A program made the translations under genes and the position numbers. A DNA stretch of 64,000 nt, from NCBI GenBank assembly GCA_028583605.1, contig CM053327.1:22431629-22495628 (forward strand), read 5' to 3'. The notes under the pieces were generated by a model. The model had not been told where the DNA came from, ran no database searches, and saw only the letters and a list, made by a program, of their open reading frames with translations. Positions 1 through 10,029 of this stretch are shown here, piece by piece (the stretch's first letter is position 1; each line of letters begins with the position of its first letter). Source of the DNA: Dastarcus helophoroides. Lineage: Eukaryota; Arthropoda; Insecta; Coleoptera; Bothrideridae.

Positions 1-1848
1 CTTCCAGATTGAAGGTATATTTGACAATACGTCGTACGCATCTATCAAAAGAGCCGTAGAAAAACATGGAATTGATCCAACAGTAACTTGCTGGGTAGAC
101 TTTATGCTCCGAAACAAGAGAATAACCACATCACTAGGCAATGCATCGATAACGATATCTACAGCCTGAGGCTATCGCAAGGAGGGGTATTGTCACCACT
201 CCTGTGGAGCCTTGGATGATCTGCTGAAGGTACTACTAGAAGGATTTCATGTCCAAAAATACACAGATAATTTAACCCTACTAATTAGAGGCAAATTTCC
301 AGGGCCCGTATCAGCATTAATGCAACGGGCACTGAATATTACAGAAAGGTGGTGTTTAGTAGAGGGACTAACAGTGAATCCTGCGAAAACCGCGACAGTT
401 GCTTTTACATAAAAAAGGAATCTTGATGACTTAAAGAGGCCTAGTGTAGGAGGACAACAAATTCCGCTGAGCAGGAAAGTTAACTATTTGGGACTTACGT
501 TAGATACCAAATTTGGCTTCCGTGCTCATATTGAAAAAGTTGCTGCCAAAGCTAGGTAAACAATGGGGATTCAGACCAACGATTGTCCATTGGATATATT
601 TTAAGGTTATAGTACCCGTAGTAACATTCAGGTCTTTAATCTGGTGGCACAGATCCAGAAAAAAAGATAGTGTTATCAAACTAAGCAAGGTACAAAGGTT
701 AGCTTGCTTAGAAATAATAGGGGCGATGCAAACAACACCCACTGCAGCCATGGAAGCACTACTAGATCTGCCCCCTGCATTTGGTACTCTTGGTGGAGGA
801 GAAAGCCCTATCAACAGCTTACAGGCTACAAACACACAGGTATGGAATGGAATTACCCAGATTAGCATGCCATACAGAAATATTTAAGCGGATTTTGGGA
901 ATTATACGCTAAGTGTGCCATCGGACAGAACAAGGAGTATTTTCAACTTTCACAAACCCTACCGGTTAGAAATACCGAAAAAGGGAGTACAGCTAGCAGA
1001 ACCAAAAACAGAGAGCCGATCAGTCTAGTTCACAGATGGATCCAAAACAAAGATAAGTACTGGTGCGGGAATAACCGGGAAAGAACCAGGAAATGAATTT
1101 TACATAAACCTGGGAACTTCGGCAACAAAATTTTAGACACAAGTTACTGCAATAACAGCATGTGCTGAAGAAATGATCAGGAGGTTTTATGCAAACAAGA
1201 GGATCCTGATCTATAGCTACAATCAAGAAACACTAAATGCGCTGAGAGCTTACGAAATTAACTTCAAAACGGTCAAAGATTGCGTTGACAAGCTAAGCAA
1301 TATAGTTAGTTATACTACGATGGATTGAGGCCCATCGAGGAATTAAAGGAAATAAAAGAGCAGACCTTCTAGACAAAAGTGGAGCCGAATTTCCTCCGAC
1401 CGGAACATACTTGTCCGCTTGCTTACAGGGCGGCAAACGAAGTCTTAAAGAAACTATGGTACTATGGAAAGAACACAGCACTCTCTGGAGGGATATCAAT
1501 AACCTGAAGCAACCCCGGATGTTTGTTGACGGATTATCAGAAAAGAGAGCCAGGGAACTCTTAAAATTGAGCAAAAATTAGCTAAGGTTGACAGTTGTAC
1601 TATTTACGGGACACTGTGCCTTCATGAAACTCCCTTACACATTCTATGTGAATTTCCGGCTCTGGCAAGGAATAGACATTCCATCTTTGAAAAAGTTCTA
1701 ACTGAACCAGGAACAATAGAGGCCATAAAATGGTTCTGGAATTCTTCAAAAGAACGGACCTGATATGAGTTAATCATGGGGGACATAATAAGCGAAAGCT
1801 TTGGTGCTGCTGGGATAACCTACCCGAAAACAAATAATAATAATACAT
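1..1848 (+). mobile_element. Decayed Jockey-type LINE, ORF2 3' part (RT and RNase H)
   Basis: Remnant of a non-LTR retrotransposon polymerase running off the left edge. Conceptual translation with several frame changes shows reverse transcriptase pieces (DNTSYASIKRAVEKHGIDP, then VDFMLRNKRITTSLGNA). A damaged GCPQGGVLSPLLW-type block lies near 170-215, and a degenerate YADD catalytic box reads KYTDNLTLLIRG near 260-290. A VNYLGLTLD segment follows near 478. Around 1021-1135 an RNase H start is visible (FTDGSK-like, then STGAGITGK), and near 1325-1370 the EAHRGIKGNKRADLL block. The last ~450 bp resembles the cysteine-rich tail (LHILCE, FWNSSKER). It ends in an AATAATAATAA-type tail near 1835-1848. 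Stops and frameshifts throughout make it non-functional. The RT/RNase H order fits Jockey/I-group elements; the clade is inferred. Confidence 0.85.
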
Positions 1849-1937
1849 CCGATATACCACAAATAGTCCAATCAATCCGGCGTTAAAAATAGGCGAACCG
1901 TACATTTTGGCTAGAGAGCGATTTCATGTTTCTATTG

Positions 1938-2806
1938 GGTATAGGAGTTTAACGTAAGTTTAAATTTAAGTTGTCAGTTTGAGGTGCACCCATTTAGCCG
2001 CCATATTGAAAATAGGGGTGTTAGTGTTTTTTAATGTATCTCTGTAGACATAAATCTAATAACATTCTTGTAAAAACTTTTTTTGTTGATTATGCAATAA
2101 CACTATATTTTTTCCTTAAGTTTTTTATTATAATTTTAATAATTAAGGAGTTATAAATAAAAGTTACTGAAAATACCGAACTTTCCTATTAATTTTATTA
2201 AATAAATATACTAGGGCTTTTTGGTTTAATATTTGTAGTAGATAATTTGACATACCATATTTTTATATTTAACTGATATTTAACTGTTTTCTAGTACTCC
2301 AAATAAAAAAATATTTAGAGGTAAATGCTTGGCTGAATTGCTCTAAATTTATGCTAATCCTAACCAAAATCTAAAAGTGAAAGTGTTTGTCTGTCTGCCT
2401 GTCTGTTTATTGACTTTTCACATCTCAATTACTTAACCAATTTCAACGAAACTTGGTATGAAACTTCTTTGATACCTGAAATATAAAATAGGCTTCAAGC
2501 AAGTGAAAAAAAGAGGGGGAGTGTAATTTGAAAAAAAAAAATGAGGAAGCATGGTTTCAACAGGGTGGCAGCAACCACCATCAAAGTTTTCTGGGCACAT
2601 AATATTAGTTTGATTGATGCTATTCAAATATTTTTTTTGGATTATGTCTCCATCTTATGTACTAACCGTCTAATGGCCTAAGAAGAATGTCGTGGGATAC
2701 GCTGCAATTAAAAAAACCCTTACACCCCTATTTTTAAGATGGCGGCTAAATGGATGCATCTCTAACTCCGAAAACTCAAATTTAAACTTATGTTAGACCC
2801 CTCTAC
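1938..2806. mobile_element. ~870-bp non-autonomous element with ~100-bp inverted termini
   Basis: The arms at about 1938-2035 and 2707-2806 are inverted copies of each other (shared blocks such as TAAGTTTAAATTTAAGTT, CATTTAGCCGCCAT and AATAGGGGTGT), roughly 80-85% identical by eye. The interior is AT-rich, has a short TGTCTGTCTGCCTGTCTGT run near 2388-2408 and no coding capacity that I recognise. This is the layout of a MITE or foldback DNA transposon; no target-site duplication is clear, so the superfamily is unassigned. Confidence 0.7.
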
Positions 2807-4342
2807 ACAACAAAAAAAAAATAAGCTGCAATCTATCCAAAGTCAAAATGCAAGGTTGAATGCCCAATTGATTGGACTAAAACAAATTTAGTTATGCTGT
2901 CGAGCTAATCATATTCGTGTTATAAATAAATGAAAGTAATAATTCCAGAGACGTGCCAAATTTTATTTTTTTTATAAACCGTTTTATTTTATTCACTAAT
3001 TTTTATAGTGTGTTGGGCGGATTCATCTTCACAGATTTGGACTCGCACTTGATCAGTTTGATTTTTAATTGAAAGTCTGATTATAAAAAGGCAACGCTGT
3101 TCATATTTATTATATTTAAATCACTGTTATTTAAATAACATTAATGTAAGCATTGACAGTTTTCATCTTCATAGTTTGTTTAAAATTCTAAAATCTGTAT
3201 AAAAGATTAATAGTAGGACACATTTTTAATAGCCATTTTCTAGCTTTAACCACATTAGTGGCTCAGTTCAAGGTGAGAATTAATTTAAAGTAGTGCATAC
3301 AAATAACGATTTTAGTGTAATAGTTTTGATTTGGTTTATACATAACGTAGCATTAAACATAAAAGCTCACGCTCCAATAGATGCCCATCGCTCTTTTTAG
3401 TGCTCAACTATGAAATTTTTATTGTAAATTCCGCGGTCTTAAACGGCAGGAGAAATTTAGTTTAGATCGATTTAAATTTCGAATGGCGTGCCGTAAAGGA
3501 AGTTTTAGTGCAAAAAGATTTAGATTCCGCTCGGTCTAGCCTTGTGCCAAGTTTAAGATCTATTTGCACAATTATTTATACCCTAATAAATGCGAAGGTT
3601 TTCCTTCCCTTTCAACAAGTAACCGGATATTACTTTGGAAAACCCTTTGTCTAATGTAAGCAAATACTTAAAGTTTCATGATTTATGATTTATGCTGAAA
3701 ATATTAGTAGGTTATACTACATCCAACTCCTTTCATACCGGAATTTCTATTGGAGAACAATCATTAAATTACAAGCAAAAATTTCAATCGGAGTATGAAC
3801 AGGTTTAAAGAACATCCATTTGTTGCATCCAATCAGAGAATTAAAGTCGTTGAATGTGTATTTTGATACAAAAAGTCATAACTTTTTATAATAATCCCCT
3901 TGTGAGCATTCCATCAATTGATATGGTTAATAATAATGGCTTAGCAGTAATTATAATTAACTGGAGAATGTCACAACAATTCCAAACAATGCAACATGCT
4001 AGAACACCTCCTAATAGGAGCTAGATATCGCATTGTCCATCTAATTACCTCTATCGCAAAAAGTATCATTATCAATTATATTATACCTGAGTACATTGCT
4101 GGAGCTGTCGCATAGAAGCTGGTCATTTAGGGCAACTGATATGTATCATGTATTGAATAGGATAACACAGATACAATAATGTAATGATGCTTTGAGCTCT
4201 GGACCTTCGAGGTTTGTATTATTAGTTGGAATGTGGTGTCAAAATGTTGGGCTCCTAGATGGACGATAACAACATTCCTCTCATAATAGACTTTAATTTC
4301 CTGTTATTAGGAGTGAATTACAACACTTCTACTAAGAAATAA
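2807..4342. other. Intron, nothing recognised
   Basis: AT-rich intronic sequence upstream of the 49-nt exon. I see no exon, long open frame, inverted repeat or element end that I can support here. Confidence 0.5.
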
Positions 4343-4640
4343 ATAAAGGGTGATTAAATTTGGATTTCCTCATTAAAGCATTAAAAAGTACACGAAGAAA
4401 TTGAAAAATATAAAAAATATTTATTTTTCCGTTGAGATTAGTTCATTACAATTAGGGCATGAAAGATGGTTTCATGTAAAAGACCGTTGCGGCCAGCGTT
4501 TTCGACTAGGGTCTCCTGTTTAAGCTCTGGAGTGGGGTTTGGTTAATTTTTGTAAACTCTATTCTTTAGATATCTCCATAGAAAAAAAAATTGCGGCAGT
4601 TAAATAACATGATTGCGGCAACCAAATGATACTTGAAATA
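4343..4640 (-). mobile_element. Possible 3' end of a mariner-like transposon (minus strand)
   Basis: The end begins AAAGGGTGATTAAATTTGG, similar to the AAAGGGTAATTCATTTGG end of the remnant at 33403. About 190 bp inward the minus strand reads FYGDI-stop-RIEFTKINQTPLQSLNRRP, which resembles the region after the third catalytic residue of mariner-like transposases (FLWGYLKxxVYxxxPxxxxELK) with stops. Short and decayed; the assignment rests mainly on the parallel with the 33.4-kb copy. Confidence 0.3.
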
Positions 4641-4704
4641 ATGCAGGAGAAAACACGAAAAAATTGATGGTCTCCAGGCCAAAAAAATTGACTCAAAACA
4701 CGAT

Positions 4705-5283
4705 ATGCACTGACCAATAGGTTTGAACATTTACTAGCTTCGAAGTTTGGAAACCAAATATCGGTTTCGATCTTGTTAGATCTCCTCAGTTTGGTATATC
4801 CAACTCTAACAAATGTTCCGACAAGTAAGTACTAAGAAGTCACACGCTTGACGTCCGTGAATTCTTTAGTACTACCGTCACCTACTGGTCCCTGGGGAAA
4901 CTATGGCCATCGCCGACAATGTCGTATGCAAGTAGAATGCAACCTATATTACAAATTCATGCAGCCCTCCAGGCGTGTACAGTGAATCATAGGTAGCTGA
5001 GCTACCAACAGTTGAAACATTGCCACCTAGCGAAGCGGTTGCTCTCTAGGAAAAAGTTCCCAGAAGACAAGGATTCTAAAGCACAGACCAATAGCTTTGA
5101 ACGTTTATTAGATTTGAAGTTTGGAAACCAAATACCGGTTTCGATCTTGTTAGATCTCATCAGTTTGGTATATCCAACTCAAATGCTAACAAATGTTCCG
5201 ACAAGTAAGTACAAAAGAATTCACGGACGTCAAGCGTGTGACTTCTTAGTACTACCGTCACCTAAGAAGTCAGAAAATCATTA
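4705..5283 (+). repeat. Family A repeat, dimer (two ~180-bp units 380 bp apart)
   Basis: The units at about 4705-4883 and 5085-5263 share GACCAATAG-TTTGAAC, GGAAACCAAATA-CGGTTTCG, ATCTTGTTAGATCTC and GTTTGGTATATCCAACTC. A 200-bp spacer (4884-5084) lies between them and recurs at 59613-59765. Inside the units a 40-bp block is in opposite orientation in the two copies (4831-4870 versus 5211-5250), bounded by AGTACT. Other members lie at 20318, 52795-53242 (reverse) and 59613-59871. The small 90-aa open frame at 5012-5284 spans the repeat and is not considered a gene. No transposase; probably a non-autonomous DNA element. Confidence 0.75.
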
Positions 5284-6473
5284 GAATTCCAATATTCCTT
5301 TTTAAATTTATTTTTTTGTAAAATTTCAAGTGCAAAGTTGCAATTTTAAAAATATATTTTCTTGCAATTAAAAGTTGAAAGTCGAAAATTTGGGATTAAA
5401 ATCCACATTCCACGAAAAATGTTGAAAGAAAATGTTTAAATTTTCAAAAAAAGTTGTTCTCAATATTTGAACTTTCACCTCTAGGGGGTGGTGGGGCAGA
5501 TTAATGCAGAAAAATTCAAAATGAAAGATCAGGGGATAAAACCTAATATTTGTAATATATTTTTAACTCGTCTTATAGCAAATTATATAAATAATATAAA
5601 TGGAGAAAAACTGTCTAAATTGTGAAAGAAAAGAAACATTACGTGTTTTGTAAAAATTTGATTTTGAATCATCCTGCCCCACCAACGGGGCACTTTGATA
5701 CAGAGTGGAAATTATATGAAATTGGTTCTAATTATAACACCTTAATGAAAATTCTACTTTTATATTGTGAAAAGGTTGTAATCAGTCCTACATTTTATTG
5801 CAAATTCCTTTTCATATAGATAATACCCTCGAAGTAACAACAAATATGGCGGTCTTGATCTTTTCTTCATATTTATTATATCTTTCAGTCTTTGGCTTAT
5901 ACGTCTGCACCATTTTCTGGTGACAACAAATAATATATAATTTTAACTCAAGAATATATTTTATATATTATATTGAGGCACTTTAATACAGTTACACATT
6001 TATCATTGTGCCCGTACATTGCTGTATCAAAATACCCAAAAAAAAATTTTCAAAAAGCACATTGCACTAATTAAACTAATCTATTTAATTTAAAAAATGT
6101 AGTAAAGCCTTAATACCTAATGCCCTAACTTATCTTTGGTATATAATGATCTTTACAAATTCGCACAGAAGATCACTCAAACACTTTTAAATTTCGCGTA
6201 TTTTTTTAATTGGTCTCGCTCCAAACACGTTTTATTTTTCAAAATGCCACTGGTTGACTGGTTGTCTGTGCAATCGCGGCGGCTACGTTAACATATTTAA
6301 AGGCGCGATTTAGAGATGTCACCTCTAGAATACATTTAATCAGTTATGAAATAATGCTTGTGTATCAATGTGCCCCTTGTATCATTGTGCTCCACCTCCC
6401 CGTAAGGCTAAAATTTCAAGGTTAAAATCGAAATATAAGGATTAAAATTAAAAATACTTCGAAATTTCTACAA
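5284..6473. other. Intron, AT-rich, no gene recognised
   Basis: About 5300-5470 consists of degenerate AAATTT/TTGAAA-type repeats like those at 37080-38340. The rest is unremarkable AT-rich intron with a few short chance open frames. Confidence 0.5.
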
Positions 6474-6745
6474 ACAGAGATGAATAGCCTAAAGGCCCAG
6501 CGTAAGCATTCATAAGGTTGTCTCCAGCCTTATGGATGGCTAAGCTTTCTTCACATGCAATTTAATATTTTCTTTCCTATGATCTAATTCAAAAGCATGT
6601 CGAGCCACACTTGATTTCTCAGTTCTTCCGTACTTCAAATGCGCCAAATGCTCCTTCAGTCGGATTTTAAGAGATCTAGTCTGCCCGACATACTTTTGAG
6701 GACAATCTTTACATGAAAACTGGGCTAAACAGGTCAATGTTTTGG
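6474..6745 (-). pseudogene. Penelope-like element fragment: GIY-YIG endonuclease domain
   Basis: The minus strand encodes a 65-residue piece reading FSCKDCPQKYVGQTRSLKIR, then LKEHLAHL and SSVARHAFELDH. CxxC followed by KYVGQT and the R-x-KEH helix is the GIY-YIG nuclease module at the C terminus of Penelope-like retroelement polymerases, which nicks DNA for target-primed reverse transcription. Only this domain and ~60 bp of following sequence are present; there is no reverse transcriptase, so it is a truncated copy. It matches the copy at 38,580-38,890 at nucleotide level (shared GATGAATRGCCTAAAGGCCC and the ATTCATAAGGTT block). Confidence 0.85.
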
Positions 6746-8045
6746 ATTAGAGAGGCTGCGAATAAAAAAATTTGGAAAAATTTGCAATTAAGCGTGTAAA
6801 CATTTGGAATAATTTAACTAATAATTATAAAATAACTTATTAAGTAATAATTGTTAACTTTTTGTAAAATGTGTTACAATAAAATGGGCAAATAAATTAA
6901 AAATTTTATTATTTTATCATTTTTACGTGGCTTTAAAAAAAATCGAAGCCTAAACGCACTTATCGTAATAAAACTTCCATAAAAAATTAACAATCATTCT
7001 TTTAAATAATAATATTTATTTTAAATAATAAATTATACTAATTGTCTACTTCCATTCTGAATATTGTGTATGTGTATCATACAATGTTCATTAGAAATAC
7101 GTCCTAAAAATAGACAATTTTTCATGCAGGCATATATTTCAATAAAAGCAGCATTACGCGTGTTTTCTGTCAGCACACATTCGAAGCGATGCGAAAAGGG
7201 TAAAGGATGATTGAATTTAATTAATTAATTTTCGGCCAATCCCCCGTTCGACCCTCGGTAAATAGTCAAAACGACTGACATTAATGAAATTTATACGACA
7301 AAGCGAATATGGGATACGACAAAGTCCTTCAACTTGAAGGGCGGTGACCTGAAAACGGCCCTATTCGTTGAAACGTAGCGTTGGGGAATTTAGTTAAAAA
7401 AAGTATTAGTAATTATTTTTAAGAAAAATCTGTAATTATTAAAATTATAAGTTTTCAGTGTTGCACTATGTCAGAGATTTTTTTAACATTTATATTATAG
7501 GACTTTAAAAATGTTTTCCTTGCCATAGAACGTAAATTATATGCTTAAATTACTTAAACTTGTATTATTGCTAAAATTCAAACGTGAAATGATATTTAAA
7601 TAAGTTATTGGAGATCAATAAAAAAAATAACCCATCCAATCTACTCAACAATTTCCTTACTCTGGCATTTTTCTTTAATTTATAATTAATAAGCTTACAT
7701 ATTCGGTAGTAAAAATATTGAAATAAGTGTAAACATTCCACATGGTTAAATATAATTTATAAAAATGATGAATGTCCAAAACAATTTCGCGAAGTAATAG
7801 TTAAAAAAATATATATATTATATTTTAAATACAACTGTAGGTTTTTGGGCATTTTTTTATCATTTCATAATGTAAAAATAAAAGTGTGTAAAAAAGACCG
7901 TCATCTTATACATGAAAACTGTAAGCGATATGTATTCACATTTATTCAAATATACAATCCTAAACTTAAATGAAAATTTACTTAACAAAGTTCATTGAAT
8001 ATATTTTCCCTACTCTAACTGAACTAACAATTGTACTTTTTCCAG
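6746..8045. other. Intron up to the 49-nt exon; one Penelope-terminus-like patch
   Basis: Mostly AT-rich intron. Around 7321-7390 is a GC-richer patch with a 15-bp palindrome (CCTTCAACTTGAAGG) followed by CCTGAAAACGGCC-TTGAAACGTAGCG. That loosely resembles the CTGAAGATG-CGAAACGCG motif of the Penelope-type termini at 9.7 and 38.4 kb. The final ~15 bases are the splice acceptor of the exon at 8046. Confidence 0.4.
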
Positions 8046-8094
8046 ATGAACCGCCCCATCCAAGTGAAACCAGCGGACAGTGAAAACCGCGGAG
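8046..8094 (+). CDS. bru3: CELF/Bruno-family exon, end of RRM1 and linker (49 nt)
   Basis: Internal coding exon of an RNA-binding protein of the CELF/Bruno family, which controls alternative splicing and translation through three RRMs. It reads MNRPIQVKPADSENRG plus one base of the next codon (phase 1). The sequence matches the segment closing RRM1 in the family. A pyrimidine-rich acceptor ending in ttttccag precedes it and the donor is GGAG/gtaagc. A 49-nt exon at this position is a family hallmark, so the ATG at its start is probably an internal methionine and not the initiator; the preceding RRM1 exons were not found in the window. Joining to the 126-nt exon at 36256 restores the frame exactly (G + AT gives Asp). 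The Bruno-3/CELF3-6 subgroup is favoured over CELF1/2 by the residues; the exact paralogue is inferred. Confidence 0.9.
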
Positions 8095-8735
8095 GTAAGC
8101 TTCTGTTTTCTTTTTAGGAGATGCATTATTCATTATTTCAATTAGATTTCACCAATTTACTGCTATCTCCGGGCATAATTTATCCTAAATGAATGCTTTA
8201 AAAGTTTTTTAATTACCATAAAGCGCTGCTATCTAAAGATTTTGAGAAAGAATTCGATAAATAATACGAAAGTGTGCCGGTTAGCAGAAGAATTCTTTAC
8301 CGAAACAATTCGCCTTTAAAACTGAGAAAAAATGTTCGCCAGACTTCCCATTGTTTGTTTAAGAATAATCCGGCATTTTATATTGCTTGAGCATAAATTT
8401 ACTTAGTTTGGCTAGATTAATAAATCTCAGCATCGATTTTGAGCATAAGAAATTTTTTGGCGAAAAGTGCCACACAGTAAAATAACCCTATAAATTTTTG
8501 GTAATAAGAATTTTTTATGAATCATTTGATGACATGAGGAAATACTAAATTTCAAACAACAAGCCACACTAATTATAGTCCAGGGCTTACACTATTTTAT
8601 TATTCCATGTACTGTCAAATATTTTGTTTTTGAAATTAAAGAAATTATTTAATTGATGAGCTTTTTCTGTTAAGAGCAAATTTTTATCCAATCGACTGCA
8701 CTTCCTACATTAATATTGTATTTATTACTTAGCTA
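8095..8735 (+). other. Start of the 28-kb intron, nothing recognised
   Basis: Begins with the donor GTAAGC. The following ~640 bp is AT-rich, with no element ends or coding similarity that I can support. Confidence 0.5.
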
Positions 8736-8753
8736 TACGTATATTATGGAGAA

Positions 8754-8993
8754 ATGCGTATCTGCAAAAAGCAGAAATGCTGTAAAAATGCTTCTATATT
8801 TAAACCAGTGTTATCACCTACAAGATATAACGAGCGAAAATGCGAAAAGAAGCCGTCTATAATAACGCAAAGGAAGAAGTTTATTAATAAGAAAAGTAAT
8901 AATTTTTCTCCCCTAGCATGTAACCGGGACATAAATGCCGCGAGGAACTCAGTTCCGCGATTGTTAACACTGATTATAGTTCTTGAATCTTGA
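8754..8993 (+). other. Short open frame with a TnpB/Fanzor-like RuvC-III motif (tentative)
   Basis: A 79-codon open frame contains ACNRDINAARNSV at about residues 58-70 (8925-8963). NRDxNAARN is the pattern of the third RuvC catalytic block (the aspartate) in TnpB and eukaryotic Fanzor nucleases, and there it follows a cysteine-rich zinc-binding segment. Here the upstream part has CKKQKCC and RKCEKK but no clean CxxC pair. No RuvC-I or RuvC-II block was found upstream. If real it is the C-terminal stub of a decayed Fanzor carried by a transposon; a chance match in a short frame is quite possible. Confidence 0.25.
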
Positions 8994-9642
8994 GAAGAAG
9001 CATGCAAGCAATGTTTATTTCGCATGAATTTAGATTTTCATCTTTTACAAACTTTTAAGGGGTGAAAACATAGCATCAACACTTGTTAAAGTTAAACAAC
9101 CGAATCCAAATTTTGCATAATTATGTGGTGTTGTACATAATCCAAGTCAAATTAAGGAAAATCTAGATAACGTCATACGAAATATGTGCGGTTTTATCAG
9201 TTAATTTGCTGAAAGGAAATGCAGAAGCTTATTTACTCAAGGGGTCTATTTCTTTTTCAGTCTTATATGTTGGATTTCGTACATTTTCCTTTTTTTCTTG
9301 TTTTTAAAAATTGAATTAATGAATTATTCTGACTTACATTTTTTTTGAAAAATTTTCATTACATTTACTTACTTTCTTAAAAGCTTTACTTTTGCGTAGT
9401 TACTTATTTTTTTCTATTGAACATTTTCTGAGAAAATGATGGCAACTTAGTTTTTTTATAAGTGCTATATTAGATCCTCATTTTTGAATTCAACAAAACT
9501 TTTTGAGCAGTTGATATGTCACATGTCATGTGCCAAAGGTGAAACGTAAGCGTTGTCACAAAAAAACAATATTAGTAGGCCATAAAAAAACAATTGTAAT
9601 AAAAAAAGCAGAAGTGTAATGCTTGATATTATGAGAATCTGC
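8994..9642. other. Intron, nothing recognised
   Basis: AT-rich sequence with T-runs; no supported feature. Confidence 0.5.
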
Positions 9643-9736
9643 TTGAAATAGAGAACTTGTCCCCTTAAACCAAGAAAGTTTAAAAAATACAACAAACGTT
9701 GCTCTAACGCGTTTCGGCAGCCAAACGGTCATCTTC

Positions 9737-9800
<64 letters not shown>

Positions 9801-9925
9801 GTTCTTGGCTGTCGAAACGCGTTAAAGCAACATTTGTTGTGTTTTTTAATCTTTCTTGGTTTCAGGGGACAAGTTCTGTATTTCAATTTTTGAAGATAAC
9901 CAAGGACCCTTCCGTTCCACCAAAA
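9643..9925. repeat. Palindromic Penelope-type terminal repeat with central (GA)n
   Basis: Two ~90-bp arms in opposite orientation (about 9643-9733 and 9800-9892) share AACTTGTCCCC, AACCAAGAAAG, CAACAAA-GTTGCT and AACGCGTTTCG. They flank a (GA)n/(AGAGAA) microsatellite at 9735-9799. The same arm is found at the 3' end of the Penelope-like element at 38,350, so these are inverted element termini, possibly the pseudo-LTR arrangement known for this class. The right arm continues into a GAAGATAACCAAGGAC-CCACCAAAA block that also occurs reversed at 15495-15525. The 60-residue open frame across the GA tract is an artefact of the repeat. Confidence 0.75.
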
Positions 9926-10029
9926 GAATATGCTTATTAAAATTTAAGCATAAAATTAGAAATAAACCTAATTAAACTAAAGAATATTTATAACTATTAA
10001 ATTTAAATAACAAGAAATATATATATATT

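Noticed and set aside
7221..7261. CCCGTTCGACCCTCGG as a tRNA B box or SINE head
   Set aside because: No matching A box at the right distance, no cloverleaf and no tail.
8046..8048. ATG as the start codon of the CELF protein
   Set aside because: The 49-nt exon is internal in this family and directly follows an acceptor; the methionine matches an internal residue after RRM1. An alternative start here is possible but not supported.
9704..9886. 60-codon frame with a Ser-Leu repeat
   Set aside because: Direct translation of the (GA)n microsatellite and the flanking palindrome arms.
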